Shown here: in pieces, positions 11,399-22,832 of the stretch
Position numbering within the stretch: the stretch's first letter is position 1
Layout of the letters: the number at the start of each line of letters is the position of its first letter
Assembly: GCF_905147365.1 (NCBI RefSeq)
Contig: NC_056417.1
Coordinates: forward strand, 7,896,501-7,960,500
Origin: Aricia agestis
Lineage: Eukaryota; Arthropoda; Insecta; Lepidoptera; Lycaenidae
Length of the DNA stretch: 64,000 nt
Direction: 5' to 3'
The notes under the pieces: model-generated
Databases searched by the model: none
Told to the model about the DNA's origin: nothing
What the model saw: the letters and a program-made list of their open reading frames with translations, nothing else
Position numbers and translations under genes: made by a program

Positions 11399-12406
11399 TT
11401 ACATTTAAATTGATGTCAATATGATGGTTTGCCTTAGCTAGTTTTGCCCTAGAGTCTAGACTATCAATTTTATTGTGAAATATCACATATTATGCGATAT
11501 TATTGAACGTCTAGTGTTGATATTGAACGCGCCCTTTCATTCTTAAGAGGAGTCCACACCTCTGTTTTTCCATACAAACGTTGTCCCTTGTTTCCTCCCT
11601 GGATAATGCCGGTAGAGTTATGATTTTTTTCCTGAATATCTATGGCCACTATTAGCATGTCCCTATGTTTTCTTTTTTTCATAATTTTATTATTAAAAAA
11701 GATAAGAACGTCCAAAAACCCAAAAAAATGGCCAAATTTTCCTCTATGTTCAAACACCCAGAAAACAAAACTGGCTAAAATATACAAAGAAAATAAAACA
11801 TAGGAACACAGCTCAAGCCTTGTTGTAATTCTTAATGAAAAAAGTACTTAAATCGGTTAAGTTTTGGAGAAGGAATCAGCGGACAACGGATCGAAGATTT
11901 TCTGTTCTTTTATTAGAACTTTTGTCGTGTTGTCTCTATCGCGCTCTGCGGTGGGAGACTTGAGATTGGTGAGACAGCAATACATTTTCAAATACCTATT
12001 TTCAATTTCTCTCGCCCCTGGTGTATCCTCTTAATATTGCCAAATAAATAGTTCAATAACATTTTTCAATGATATTGTACACTAAAATTGATCGTCTAGG
12101 GGCCCACTTACTGCTGTAAATTTTGAAGTAAGTACCTAAGTACTGTAATAAATGTTAAATAAATGTTATAGATGTATTTTAGTTTTTAACCCACTTCTCT
12201 TATTGACTATTTAAAAGTTAGGATACTAGCCTAGTTGTCGTTGTAAAAATTAGAAAGATCTTATCTTTAGTAACTTTTATTTTTCAAAATTTATCAAATA
12301 AAATCTAAATAACGAAGATATCTCTTTCTCTTATTCTCATTATTATGCGGCTATATTAAATCTTTATTAGGTACATGATCAGTTTAATGTGGAGTCTGCA
12401 TTTGTA
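11399..12406. other. Intergenic; repeat-like, no gene
   Basis: The 95-aa minus-strand frame at 11500-11787 lies in sequence I regard as an old dispersed repeat. A possible AATAAA for the first paralog is at ~12042. Nothing else is recognised. Confidence 0.4.
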
Positions 12407-12716
12407 CAAGTTGTAACAAAACTAAGTGATAATACTTTAGGGTGTGCACGTGTTCCTTCAAGGAACACAATATACACACCCTAAAGTATTGTCACCTTAT
12501 TCCTTGTAGATAATTCACTGTGAAAGTAGCAGCGCTGAAAGACCAATTTTTTTTTTCACTTTCACTCAAAGCGCCCCAGCGTCATGACTTTCCCCATACA
12601 AAAGTGATTTAAAAAATGCCTTTCAGCGCTGCTACTTTCACAGTGAACTCTCTTCAAGAAACACGTACACACCCTAAAAATAAGTGATAATACTCACTTA
12701 GTTTTGTTACATCTTG
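12407..12716. mobile_element. MITE of the GTTGTAACAAAA family, long copy
   Basis: Ends CAAGTTGTAACAAAACTAAG and inverse, with TA on both sides (12405-12406, 12717-12718). Inner inverted blocks GCAGCGCTGAAAG / CTTTCAGCGCTGC flank a short unique core. Same family as 5319-5459 and 29219-29462. Confidence 0.8.
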
Positions 12717-13540
12717 TATATAATAAGGGCGCTTTTCCTGTCATGTGTGTTTTCGCCCGCACGCGGTACGGATTGGCATGAAAGTTGTCCGCATCCTGTT
12801 ATTTCGTAGATGTTTTTCCTGTCATGGGGGCAACATGCGCGCGGCCATTAGCAATTAGCATGTAATGGTCACCCGCATACGGACCAGATCGATGCTCAGC
12901 CGATAGCAAGCAGAAGGGCCTTAAATATTCTTTCATTTTAATCATGATCAGCATTTAAGCAGCTCTTAAAATGAGGGATGCTTTGACCTTGACATGATCA
13001 TCGTCATTGTACGTGAAATGTTGTGTTGAATCAACAAAATTATACCGCGACGTGCTGCCGCGACTCGGCGCTCTCGATTCATTTACAATTAGCCTTCGAT
13101 GTAATTAGCATATTGTATTATTTAATAATCCATCGATAGGCGAGGCATATTTGAAGAAATTGGATCACGAAATTGTAAGTGTTTTCTAATGTCTAATTCT
13201 AATTTATTTACATTTCTTTGAAAAGTTATACGTGTTGCTTGTGACTCTCGGGAAATATTTTTAAAAAAATTATGTGACAAATTAAAAATATCTATGAATG
13301 ACTAATAGAGAAGTCATCAGCTTGTTATTATTAATAATAATTTGTATTAATTTTAATAAATAATAATAGATAATTGGTAAGAGTTTTTTAATTTTTACTC
13401 CTTTTCGCCTTTGATTTTGAAAAGATCTGTGATTTTACGTTAGTACCTAGGTAATACTTACTATCATCGTAAACTAAGGCCTGATACAAACTAAAAATTA
13501 TGTACCTATTCATCTAAAATAGTTTCTAATTTGGAAACTG

Positions 13541-13705
13541 AATATCTATATATATAAAAATGGATTTTCAATTGTGTTAGTAACGCTAAAACTCAAAAAC
13601 GACTGAATGGATTGGGCTAATTTTAGTCTTAAAATATTCGTAGAAGTCCAGGGAAGGTTTTAAAGTGACATGAAGTTCACCGGGACAGCTAGTCTTGATA
13701 TAAAA
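13541..13705 (+). mobile_element. Short dispersed retroposon-like repeat
   Basis: Begins TATATATATAAAAATGGAT and ends GGGACAGCTAGTC, with internal CTCAAAAACGACTGAATGGA. Repeats of this form are abundant in lepidopteran genomes. It lies between the two paralogs. Confidence 0.55.
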
Positions 13706-13783
13706 TTCATAACTACTAACTTGCGTACAATCGTCTAAAACAATGTGTACCTATTACAGACATAATTCCTTTCAGCATATTAC

Positions 13784-13801
13784 ATGGAAAGTGATGAATA
13801 A
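13784..13801 (+). promoter_or_regulatory. Upstream ORF overlapping the start codon of paralog 2
   Basis: ATG GAA AGT GAT GAA TAA begins 10 bases before the main ATG (13794) in another frame and stops 5 bases past that ATG. It lies in the exon that follows the acceptor CTTTCAG ending at 13775. Its G at +4 makes it a reasonable initiation site, so it could lower translation of the main frame. Confidence 0.5.
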
Positions 13802-15595
13802 CCAAAAGGACCAACTACCATTGCTTTGGGATTCTGATGAAGAAAGTCACTTTGCATGTCCTCGGAAGCATCGCTCACTGTATTACAGAAACTCCAAGTC
13901 CAAACTAAAAGGTGCAGCTTTCATCATCAAAAACTGGCCAGGTACTGAATAAGTACTTCCTTTTTAATTAAAAATATCTGCTTTAAATATCTCACCACAA
14001 ATTTAATAATATTATGTTTTTGCTAAGTAAGTATATCAAGTCTGCCTGAGGTTTTCTATTCTCTTTCTTTCTGAGCTACTTAAATTTGACAAGAATAAAC
14101 GCGAAAATGTGTTTATCTGTTACCCCTTCTATTCTTTTTGCGAAAAAAAATATTATAGGAATATTTTTACTGCTACAACGGCTACTGCACAATTAATGAA
14201 TTTCCCTGAAGAAAGCTAGCTTGTAACATCTAGTTAATTGATTATTTAATCATAACAAGCTTGTTGTTCAAAACTAAAAACTGTAAGTTGTCTTAGATAC
14301 GATTTTTGCAGTTTTTACGAAGCATCAAAAATATTTTACTTTCAGATCACATATCATCGCTCCTCGCATATTGGTGGATGGGATTCATAATGATCGCGAT
14401 AACTATTTTTATCATTTACAACAGTCTTTCTGTGGTTACTCCTTCTCGACTACCATTTGCAGCTGCTGATTCAACTGCTGATGAGAATTTGCTCAATCTA
14501 GATGAAAACTTTCCATTGAATGTGTACATGCATATTTTTGTCGATAGCTACGATGAAATTAATGACGAATTTTACCTTAAGTATGTCAAAAGACTTGCAA
14601 AAAAATTCACCGATTACAAGTACAATATAATTGTTATGCTAAAAGATACGCAAGATGAATCAACAGGAAGTATGAACGATGAAGACAAAAATGAGATTGC
14701 TATGAGAACTATATTGAGAACCGATAAATTATATCGCAGTGAATACTGGAGTGATATTTCGATACAATACACTGTACTTTCAAAGTACTTAGATAGCTCG
14801 CCTATTAAAGACGCTTGGAGAAATGTGCCTTTGCATGCAATTCCATTTTTAATAAGGTGCATATCTATTTGGGAAAAAGGAGGCATAGCTTTTGATCCTA
14901 TCATCATAACACCTCTTTTTGAAAACCCTAAGACTTTAGAGAATTTATATAATACTCTTAAAAAGTATAAAAATACAAGTGGTAAAATTAAACCTAAAAA
15001 AGACGAATACGAATTACGAGAAAAACCAAAAGTTAATAACATTCAAGACATAATACGTATTTTGGAAAGTGATAAGAGTAAAAGCGCGAATATTCCTCAA
15101 TATAACTTATCGGAAGCTGAAAATAGAGGCGAATTTACTTTTATAGATGTAAAAATTTCCAATGAGGAGAAGAATGAGAAAAAACGTTATAAGCGGGAAG
15201 AAACAATAAACACGAGAATATTTCAAAATAAAGAATTATCTACCCGAAAAAAACATACATTTATAAATTCTCAAGAAGAAGATGAATATTTTGAAAATAC
15301 ACCAAAATTATTTAATATAAACAACTATGATACCAAAGCCAAAACAAATTTGATAGGTCCAGATGATTCAATAATGCATGTAAGTAGTCCTAATCATTTG
15401 CCAGATATAACTTTGGATCTAAAAGGCACTATAATTGCGACTTCCACTTCTTGTCATGCTTTTATTGGTACAGTGTTTAGTAATGTAAAACATTATAGTG
15501 CAAATGATACAATTGAGCACATTTTAAATGATGAGCTCACCATATTTTGTAAGGGAAACATAAGTTCCTGTAAATATATATATGTTATCTCTTAA
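13794..15595 (+). CDS. Type II membrane protein, degenerate A4GALT-like glycosyltransferase (paralog 2)
   Basis: Join 13794-13941 and 14346-15595: 1398 bases, 465 aa. The donor G|GTACTG and acceptor ACTTTCAG give a phase-1 junction (GAT) at the same place as in the upstream paralog, right after a Trp-Pro pair. The tail has DQLPLL at residues 6-11, an acidic dileucine signal; a transmembrane helix spans ~55-75. Residues ~207-235 (W RNVP ... WEKGGIAFDPI) align with the WKNGGIGLNLL block of paralog 1; the DxD position reads DPI, so one metal-binding Asp is gone. The C-terminal halves also align: an ENTP.L.N motif, then a DGTVVA / KGTIIA strand, then paired cysteines near the end. Residues ~275-360 are charged, Lys/Glu-rich and low in complexity. 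Sequence identity between the paralogs is low, so the duplication is old. Function unknown; a lysosomal or endosomal lumenal role is inferred from the sorting signal. Confidence 0.85.
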
Positions 15596-15607
15596 TTATT
15601 ATTTTTA

Positions 15608-15613
15608 AATAAA
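15608..15613 (+). terminator. Poly-A signal of paralog 2
   Basis: AATAAA 13 bases after the stop codon. The next gene is convergent, with its own minus-strand AATAAA at 15847-15852. Confidence 0.6.
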
Positions 15614-15846
15614 GTAGTCATATTTTTGTATCAAATAATTTATTTAGTTATTTTTTCTTATTCTAATCCAGTCGTGATCAAAATAGTGTTACATTTTACA
15701 ATATTTTGCTCACAAATGTCATTAACATTATGGCAGCATTGGTGTGATAATAACATAGTTTTGTCGCTAATTATTATTATAAAAATGTAGAGCGCGAGAC
15801 TAGATCGTGTACTAAGTAAATTTAAAGGGAAGTACTAAAGTCTTAT

Positions 15847-15852
15847 TTTATT
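15847..15852 (-). terminator. Poly-A signal of the chitin-binding mucin gene
   Basis: TTTATT on the plus strand (AATAAA on the minus strand) lies 103 bases past the stop codon of the mucin gene. Confidence 0.5.
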
Positions 15853-15954
15853 ACTATCATTAATCGTTTTAAGGTTTTAAGAACTTTTGTAAAAGCTTAA
15901 TTAATATAAGGTTACTTATTGCACTGAACTATACCTAGACATTCGATATTATCA

Positions 15955-18900
15955 TCATGGTGCTACATTCAATTTTTCAATTGGTAGTTCGTTTCTTCCA
16001 CTCCAATCGAAAGAAGAGCGCTTACAGTCTTTTATTTTTCTAGTAGGTTCACATCGTCTGCTTATGGACCAATATAAATAGCCTTCTGGGCATTTATAGA
16101 TATATCCTTTTACATTGCCTCTTTTTGACTTCTCACATTTCAGAAAAGCGGGTGAACATTCTTCAGTTGTTTCCAATAAGTAGTACCCCGGCATTTTGCA
16201 AGCCATCTTCTCTTTTCCAACGGTAATCTGCGAAAAAATAGCGTCAATAAATATTGATACTTATTATTATTAATATGTTATATTTTAAAAATAAATGTAA
16301 AGGTTACCTACCGGTTCCTTATAATTATATCCAAGCCGTTTTACTCTTCTTCTTGCGGCTATTTCTCCTTCACATTTTTTATCAGCTTTCTTCTCCTCAA
16401 CACATTGAATTTTACTTTCATCATAGATTGTATTATTTGGACAGTGGAATGTTGCTATGTTAGATTCATGGTTATCTTCATCTTCTGTACATTGATAAAA
16501 TAGGTTGCAGTATTTCGGGTGTCTCCTAAAGGAAGTTGGACACACAAAGAGATACTCGTCCTCACTAGTTTGAGGGCATTCTTTGTTAGCTGAACTTTCT
16601 GTTGTTGATTCTGTTTGGGCTTCAGTAGTAGTTGAATCCTGAGTTGTGGTTTTCTCAGTCTGAGTAGTTTGTTCTGATGACTGCGTAGTTGTTGAACTTG
16701 CTTGTTCCGTAGTTGTGGTGGTGGGTTGTTCAGTGGTAGTAGTCTCTTGTGGTGGACTAGTAGAACTTGTTGTACTTTCAGTTGTACTAGAAGTAGTTGT
16801 TGTTGAAGTTTTTTCAGTAGCTGGTTCAGTAGTAGTGCTCTGTTCTGTAGTTGTTGTTGATTTTTGCGTTGTGGACTCATGCGTGGTTGACTTTTCTGTT
16901 GTCGTTTTCTGGGTAGTCGGTTCTTGTATCGTTGTTCCCTGGGTAGTCGTTTCTTGAGTAGTCGTTTTCTGTGTTGTGGTCTGATGAGTAGTTGTTTTTT
17001 GTGTTGTAGGTTTTTTTGTAGTCGTGGTTGACGATTGTGTTGTTGATGTAGTTGTTGTCGATGGCTGAGTGGAAGTTTCTGTCGTGGATGATTCTGTAGT
17101 AGTTGAACTTTCTTCGGTTGCATTTTCACTTTGTTTGGTACAATTTACTAAATGTTCATGGTTACAAGTCAATAATGACTGGTCCCAAGCAGTGCCCTCT
17201 CCACAGTCAAAGTGGAAAATGGAGAACCTCTCTCCTTGATTATCCCAGTCAACACATCTATAAAATTTCTTGCAATCATTTGGATTGGCGAAAAATCCAG
17301 CCTCAGTACATGTAAAAGTATCATTATTCGATTGATTACTGTCTGATTCTTCACTGGGGTCTGTTGTTGGTTGAGTACTAGAAGACTGAGAACTAGAAGT
17401 AGAACTAGTCGATTCTGGACTTTTTGACGAATCTTGCTCTTTCGAAGTTGATGTCTCTGTCTCTTCCTTGTCATCACTAGATTTACATGAAGCATTCAAA
17501 ACATTTTCAGGATGATTACATCCGAGAATAGTTTGGTCCCAAACAGTTCCTTCGCCACATGTAAAATCATACTTAGTATAACCCCCATTTTCATTGCTAA
17601 CGCATCTGTAAAAATTCTTACAATTTGAACTACTTCCAAAATATCCATCCTCTTTGCACTCATCTTTGTTGGTTGGTTTTGTACTTTCTGTTGTTGATGT
17701 AGCTTTTGCAGAAGTACCTGCAGTCGTACTTTCTGTAACGGTAGGTTTGGTAGATTTTTTATTATTATTTGATTCTGTAGTAGAACTAGGAGGTTTGGTT
17801 GTATCTACATTATTATTTGATTCCGATTCTAGCGGCTCATCTTGCAATGTTGGCCTTTGTTCAGGTTTTTGACTTATTGATTCGTGCGTTTCACATCGTT
17901 TAACTTCGGTTATGTGATTGCAAGCTTGTATATTGGTATCCCAAGCTGTACCTTCGCCGCAAGTAAAATCATACTTTGTGTAACCTTTACCATCATTCAC
18001 ACACCGATAAAACTTTTGACAATTAGATGCGTGTGGATAAAATCCTTCAGAACTACATTCAGAATCGTAGCTTTCTTCGCTTTGCTTTTGAGTGGTTGTT
18101 GTAAGAGGTGCAGTTGTCGAATGTGTCGTAGTAGAATATTTGTTCGTTGAACTAGGTTCTTCTGCAGTGGAAGCACTTGCACAATTTGTTATCCCCGTAT
18201 CATGATCACAAATTTGATTTTCTTGTACCCAAATTGTACCTGGACCACAAGAGAAGTCGTATTTGATATAACCACCTTTGCCGTCGCGTACACAACGATA
18301 AAACTTAGTGCAGTCTTCAGTATTTGCATAGAAACCATCAGATTTGCATACATTCCTTTCATCAGATAAAGCCATTTCATTTTTAGGTGACGATTCTGTA
18401 GTTAATTTTTGTGACATATCAGTTGTTGTAGGATGAACATTAGTATTATCTTTTCTTGTATTGTTACAAGACGTGTTCTCTAAGTAATCACAAGCATTTA
18501 TTTCTCGGTTCCATGCTGTTCCATCACTACACGTGTATTCATATTTTATATAGGTTCCTCTACCATCGCCTACACATCGATAAAATCTTTGACAGTCATT
18601 CTCATCAAAGTGAAAACCTTCCGCTTTGCAAGCATTGCTACCTGATTGTGTTGACGACAAAATTGTTGATTGAGAACTGCTTGCAACAGTGATTGATGTT
18701 GTGGTATGGTACACTTTGGTCGTTTGTGCTGTACTCAATGTTGTACTTTGACTAACACTATCAATATTGTTCTCCTCATTGTTGAAATTGCAGTTTTCCA
18801 CAGCCCATTTATGGTTACAAGCTTGTATTTTGGGATCCCAAACAGTACCGTCACCGCAACTAAATTCATACTGAATATAACTACCCTTACCATCGTCAAC

Positions 18901-21900
18901 ACATCTATAAAATTTGGAGCAATCATTAAAATCACCTCTGAAACCCGCTTCGGAACATCCATTACTACTAATTGATCGCGTTGTTTTTAAGGCTTCGTGC
19001 GTAGTGGTTTTTGGCGTAGTTGTGTATCCTAATGTACTTTGTGTATTGGGAATATTATTAAAATTATTATTATATCCGTCACTTTCTTTTTCTTGATATA
19101 GCGAGGTAGTAGGATAGTTCAAATTTTCTTTTGATGTACTTGATCTTTCTCCTCCACAATTTTTTACAGCCCAGGCATGATTACACGCTTCGATACTTGA
19201 GTCCCAAACAGTTCCTTCTCCGCATGAAAAAGCATGCTGCATGAAGTTACCATTTCCGTCGTCCACACATCTATAAAACGTCTTACAGTCATTATTATCA
19301 CCGAAAAATCCAGATGTTTGACAAACAGTATTTTTATTTATTGATCGTTTAGTCGAGGTGTGTATTTTAATAGGCATATAGTTTGATACATAGTCAGTCT
19401 CATAATTGATATTATTTTCGTTTCTGTCTGTGGTTGATTGTAAAATAGATACAGGTTCAATAGCTTTTTCACTGGTTGATGTTTTATTGTTTTCCAATAT
19501 TTGACTGCAAGACGTTGATTTATCTATATAATTACATGACTGAGTGGTAGGATCCCAAAATGTTCCTTCATCACATTTATAAACATATTTTACAAACTTT
19601 CCCTGTCCATTGTCGACACACCTATAAAATATACGACAGTCATTAGAGTCTCCAAAAATTCCATTAGATAAACAAGTATCACCAGAATAAATATTATCAA
19701 TCATTTGAAGTGTAGTGTAAGCTGAATTTGTTTCTGTAGTTATCGCTACTGGTTTACTTGCAACTGTAGTGCTTGATATATTTTTATGTTCATCAGTCGA
19801 TTGTTTTTTTCCACCGCATTCTTTTACAGCCCAAGCATAATTACATGAATCTAAATTGCTGTCCCATACTGTACCATCACTACACGTAAATTCATATTTA
19901 ATAAATCTTCCTCTTCCACTTCCAACACATCTGTAGAACTTTTTACAATCATTGGGGTCTCCCATGAAACCATTTTCAGAGCAGTCATTGCTTTTGATAC
20001 CTTGAGAATTATCTTTTACTTTATCTTTTTCAGAGTCGATAGTTAAAGGTTTTTTATCTGTCTGGGGCGTAGGTGTGCTTGGACTATTATAATGATTGTT
20101 AGTATAGGCTGGTGAACTCTTAGTTGTAGACATTGTTGAAGTTTGATATTTAGCGGAGCTTGATGTAACTTGACTACTGGTGTACACGTTTTCAGTTACA
20201 GGTTTAAAAGTATATTTATCGCTAAAGCTAGTTTGAGTTTTATTTTCATAAAAGTTGTAATTTACTGGTGCCTTTGTTGTTGACAAATCTTTGTCGCCAT
20301 ATGAAATTTGTGGTTGGTTTCCTTCGTTAGAATCTAGGATATTCGCTAATGGGAACATATCTTCGGCACTTCCACATCGTCTTTTTCGGACTGCCCAGGG
20401 ATGGTTGCAGCTTTGTAAATCATCATCCCAAATCGTTAAATCGCTGCATAAAAATTCGTATCGTAAGTAGCCTCTATTATTGTTATTAACACATCTATAA
20501 AATTTTCGACAGTTCTCGCTATCACCCATAAATCCATCTTTGGTGCACTCGTCGCCTTTTTGTTTATCTTCCCCTTTGTTATCTGAGTAAATTCCTTTAG
20601 GTGTAGTAGTCTTTACAGATAATGTTGTCATCAAACTAGGTGTTTTATTTATTTCATAAGCTGGTAATATTGTTGACGCAAATGGATTTCCATATGAAGA
20701 TTCTATCGAAACTAAATTCATGTCTTCGGATGGCATGGGATAGTTTGTGGACGAAGGTATCGGGCTAACAAATCCAGGGTACTTATTTGCCATGACATAG
20801 TTTTGTGATGCCGTATTATCTGAAATTGCCGGTAATTTTGTTGTTATGGGAGTGGGCATTTCGTGACTGTCTATATCATTTTCATTGTCTCGATCCTTGA
20901 GAGTGCCTCCACACTCTGTGCGTCGTGTATTTCCAGCGTGGTTGCATATCTCTGTGTCCGGATCGTAGACCGTTCCTGGGCCACATTTGAACTGAAAGTA
21001 AACAAACGTTGGTTCTATGTATCGTTCACTTTTTCAACATCCTTTACGCTTTAAAATTGTTAAGATTGAAAAAATATTTGAGTTATTGATCATGTCGTAT
21101 TCATAATCATTAATTTTGCTAAAACTTCGAAACAACAATGTTAATGATTCCCAAATGGTTCCCGTAATATTACACACGGGCACTGCCTGTCAGCGGGGCT
21201 AAAATTGTCACATTTAGCAATTCCTCTCAATCAATTCAGCAAATGAATTATCAAACTGTAAAACTGATAAAATTTATGTCAAATTAGTACAAATTACTAG
21301 ACATGAATTGCAAGCAGAATTGCATTTTGCGATTTAAAAAATAAATTAATCATATTATGATTCATAATATGACTCTCCAAAGCGACCATTTTAGCCCCGC
21401 AGTTCTGAATTCGAGCTTTACGGCTAGAATCTAGATAGCTCAAAAATAGTGCATAAGTGAAACGTCTCACCTTATACACCGTATATTTGTCACTAAAGGA
21501 CTTAATACACCTGTAGAAGACCGAGCAATCGTTGGGATCAGCTAGGAAGCCTTCTCTAGGACACATCACAGGATCGGCTTTGCTTCCCGAGTAAAGTTTA
21601 TCCATGTACCCATTGGCTCTAGCCTGACGTTCCGTGTTTGTTTCTGGAAAAAAAAATAATTTATCATATTACGCTGTAACAATATAATTAATTGATTAAG
21701 TATAATATTAATTAAGTACTGTACTACCAGAATCTGATGGCAAATTTTGATGGCAGATTTTAAAATATATATCCTCGATCATTGGATAAATTTTTATATA
21801 TTATATTTGCATGTTTCACACACAGAATAATGCCGCTAAGGAAAAAAAAGATCAAAATGTTTTATTCCAACTACCCCTGTATTGCTAGTCAATTTATTTT

Positions 21901-22275
21901 CTCACTTTTTGCCATCAGATTCTGGTAGACCCGTATATAGGTATAGGGATCATTTTAAAAATGTGTAAGACGCTGTATAGTAATTATTGTGGCTAGAAGC
22001 GTAGGAATGATTCACCAGCGATATAAAATTTTAACAGTTTAAAAGTTCCATAATTACAATATGTCTTGTATGATTTTTTTATATTTAAAATTTTATTTAG
22101 AGTATATTATATGTATTGGCAATTATTATTCAGATAGATAATTATAATGATAGAAATAATTTTATTCATAAAGTCTGTTGAAAACCTGACTATACTTACT
22201 GTTTTCATCGCTTAATGAATATTTTACTAGAGATATAAAGAGTATAAAGTAACAATATTTCTGGAAAGGCTTCAT
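15955..22275 (-). CDS. Secreted peritrophin/mucin with 13 CBM14 chitin-binding domains
   Basis: Minus-strand join 22275-22200, 21643-21471, 20991-16312, 16227-15955: 5202 bases, 1733 aa, all junctions in phase (donors A|GTAAGT, AAG|GTGAGA, CCG|GTAGGT). Exon 1 encodes a signal peptide (MKPFQK then a hydrophobic run to about residue 22). Thirteen six-cysteine chitin-binding type-2 domains follow. The first (C53-C109) is split by intron 2; ten regularly spaced ones contain the pattern C...F.GD.NDC..FYRCV......Y.F.C..GT.WD.....CN; linkers are Ser/Thr-rich. After domain 11 comes a Thr/Ser/Gln mucin stalk (~1372-1553), a seven-cysteine domain 12, the dibasic run RRRVKR (~1630) and domain 13 in the last exon. 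The design fits an extracellular chitin-binding mucin of peritrophic matrix, cuticle or tracheal lining; tissue cannot be read from sequence. Introns are short. I know no exact ortholog name, so no symbol is given. Confidence 0.92.
16580..17125 (-). repeat. Mucin-stalk minisatellite inside the chitin-binding gene
   Basis: The coding strand repeats TTQKT/TTQET/TTQGT-type pentapeptides (15-base units, best between ~16870 and 17010) and TTTTE runs. Such arrays are dense O-glycosylation sites and vary in length between alleles. Long open frames on other frames here (224 aa minus, 80 aa plus) are shadows of the repeat. Confidence 0.85.
21187..21403. mobile_element. MITE in intron 2 of the mucin gene
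   Basis: The ends GCGGGGCTAAAATTGTC (left) and GACCATTTTAGCCCCGC (right) are inverted. A related end, GCGGGGCTAAAATGGTCGC, occurs at ~62786. The 102-aa minus frame at 21297-21605 is exon 2 of the mucin read on into this intron. Confidence 0.7.
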
Positions 22276-22345
22276 TTTGGTTATGTAGTTTCTATGTTAT
22301 GGCTAACTTCTCATTTTCGTTAACACCATAACCCGTTAATGTTAC
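22276..22345 (-). promoter_or_regulatory. 5' UTR exon segment with a short upstream ORF
   Basis: The minus strand has an acceptor (TTTTGTTCCAG|GTAAC) at 22345/22346, so the mucin start exon is not the first exon. Within the leader an 8-codon upstream ORF (ATG at 22329, TAG at 22305-22303) ends 27 bases before the main ATG. The promoter must lie upstream at a higher coordinate; a candidate is at ~46.9 kb. Confidence 0.55.
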
Positions 22346-22750
22346 CTGGAACAAAAATAATTTATAAATAAATAACTCTGCAGGATAATAATTAAGAATA
22401 ATATTATGTGCAACTGTAATGATTGCCTAAATAGGAATTATGAACCTACTTATTACTTATCAGAGTTTATCACATAACTAGGTTTGTAGAACCATTTGAA
22501 CAAACAACATTATTTGTGTCGACGACAAAAATAATTTTGTTCTTGAAATTCACACTCATCTAGGGACATTGTGTAAAATTGCTATCCTATCACATAAACT
22601 ATAATAATATCAATAATAATAATTAATATATTGAGAGTAGCGGAAATCATCAAAATAATAGAAAGGTAGATTTTTTCGTAGAGGTACGGTCTACGACAAC
22701 GACGAGCTAGAAGCAGCGGTTCTCAAACTTTAGTAGTAGCGGAAGTCGGA
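22346..22750. other. AT-rich stretch, nothing recognised
   Basis: No frames, splice patterns or repeats that I can support. Confidence 0.4.
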
Positions 22751-22832
22751 ACTCGGAACCTTTAATTTAAATTAAAGGTTCCGAGTCCGTCAAAAAAGGC
22801 AATCCTTAAGGATTGCCTTTTTTGACGGACTC
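22751..22832. repeat. Two overlapping perfect palindromes (36 bp and 50 bp)
   Basis: 22751-22786 is a perfect 36-bp palindrome centred on AATTT|AAATT. 22783-22832 is a perfect 50-bp palindrome centred on CCTT|AAGG. They share GAGT at 22783-22786. Neither has a loop spacer. Confidence 0.95.

Noticed and set aside
11500..11787. 95-aa minus-strand ORF
   Set aside because: Lies in what looks like a dispersed repeat; no domain or transcript signals.
13743..13952. Start codon at 13743 for paralog 2
   Set aside because: It lies before the CTTTCAG acceptor at 13775; the ATG at 13794 is the first in-frame one in the exon and gives the same tail length as the upstream paralog.
16455..17129. 224-aa Gln/Leu-rich minus-strand ORF
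   Set aside because: Out-of-frame shadow of the mucin stalk repeat, which lies in a 4.7-kb exon supported by splice phase and domains.
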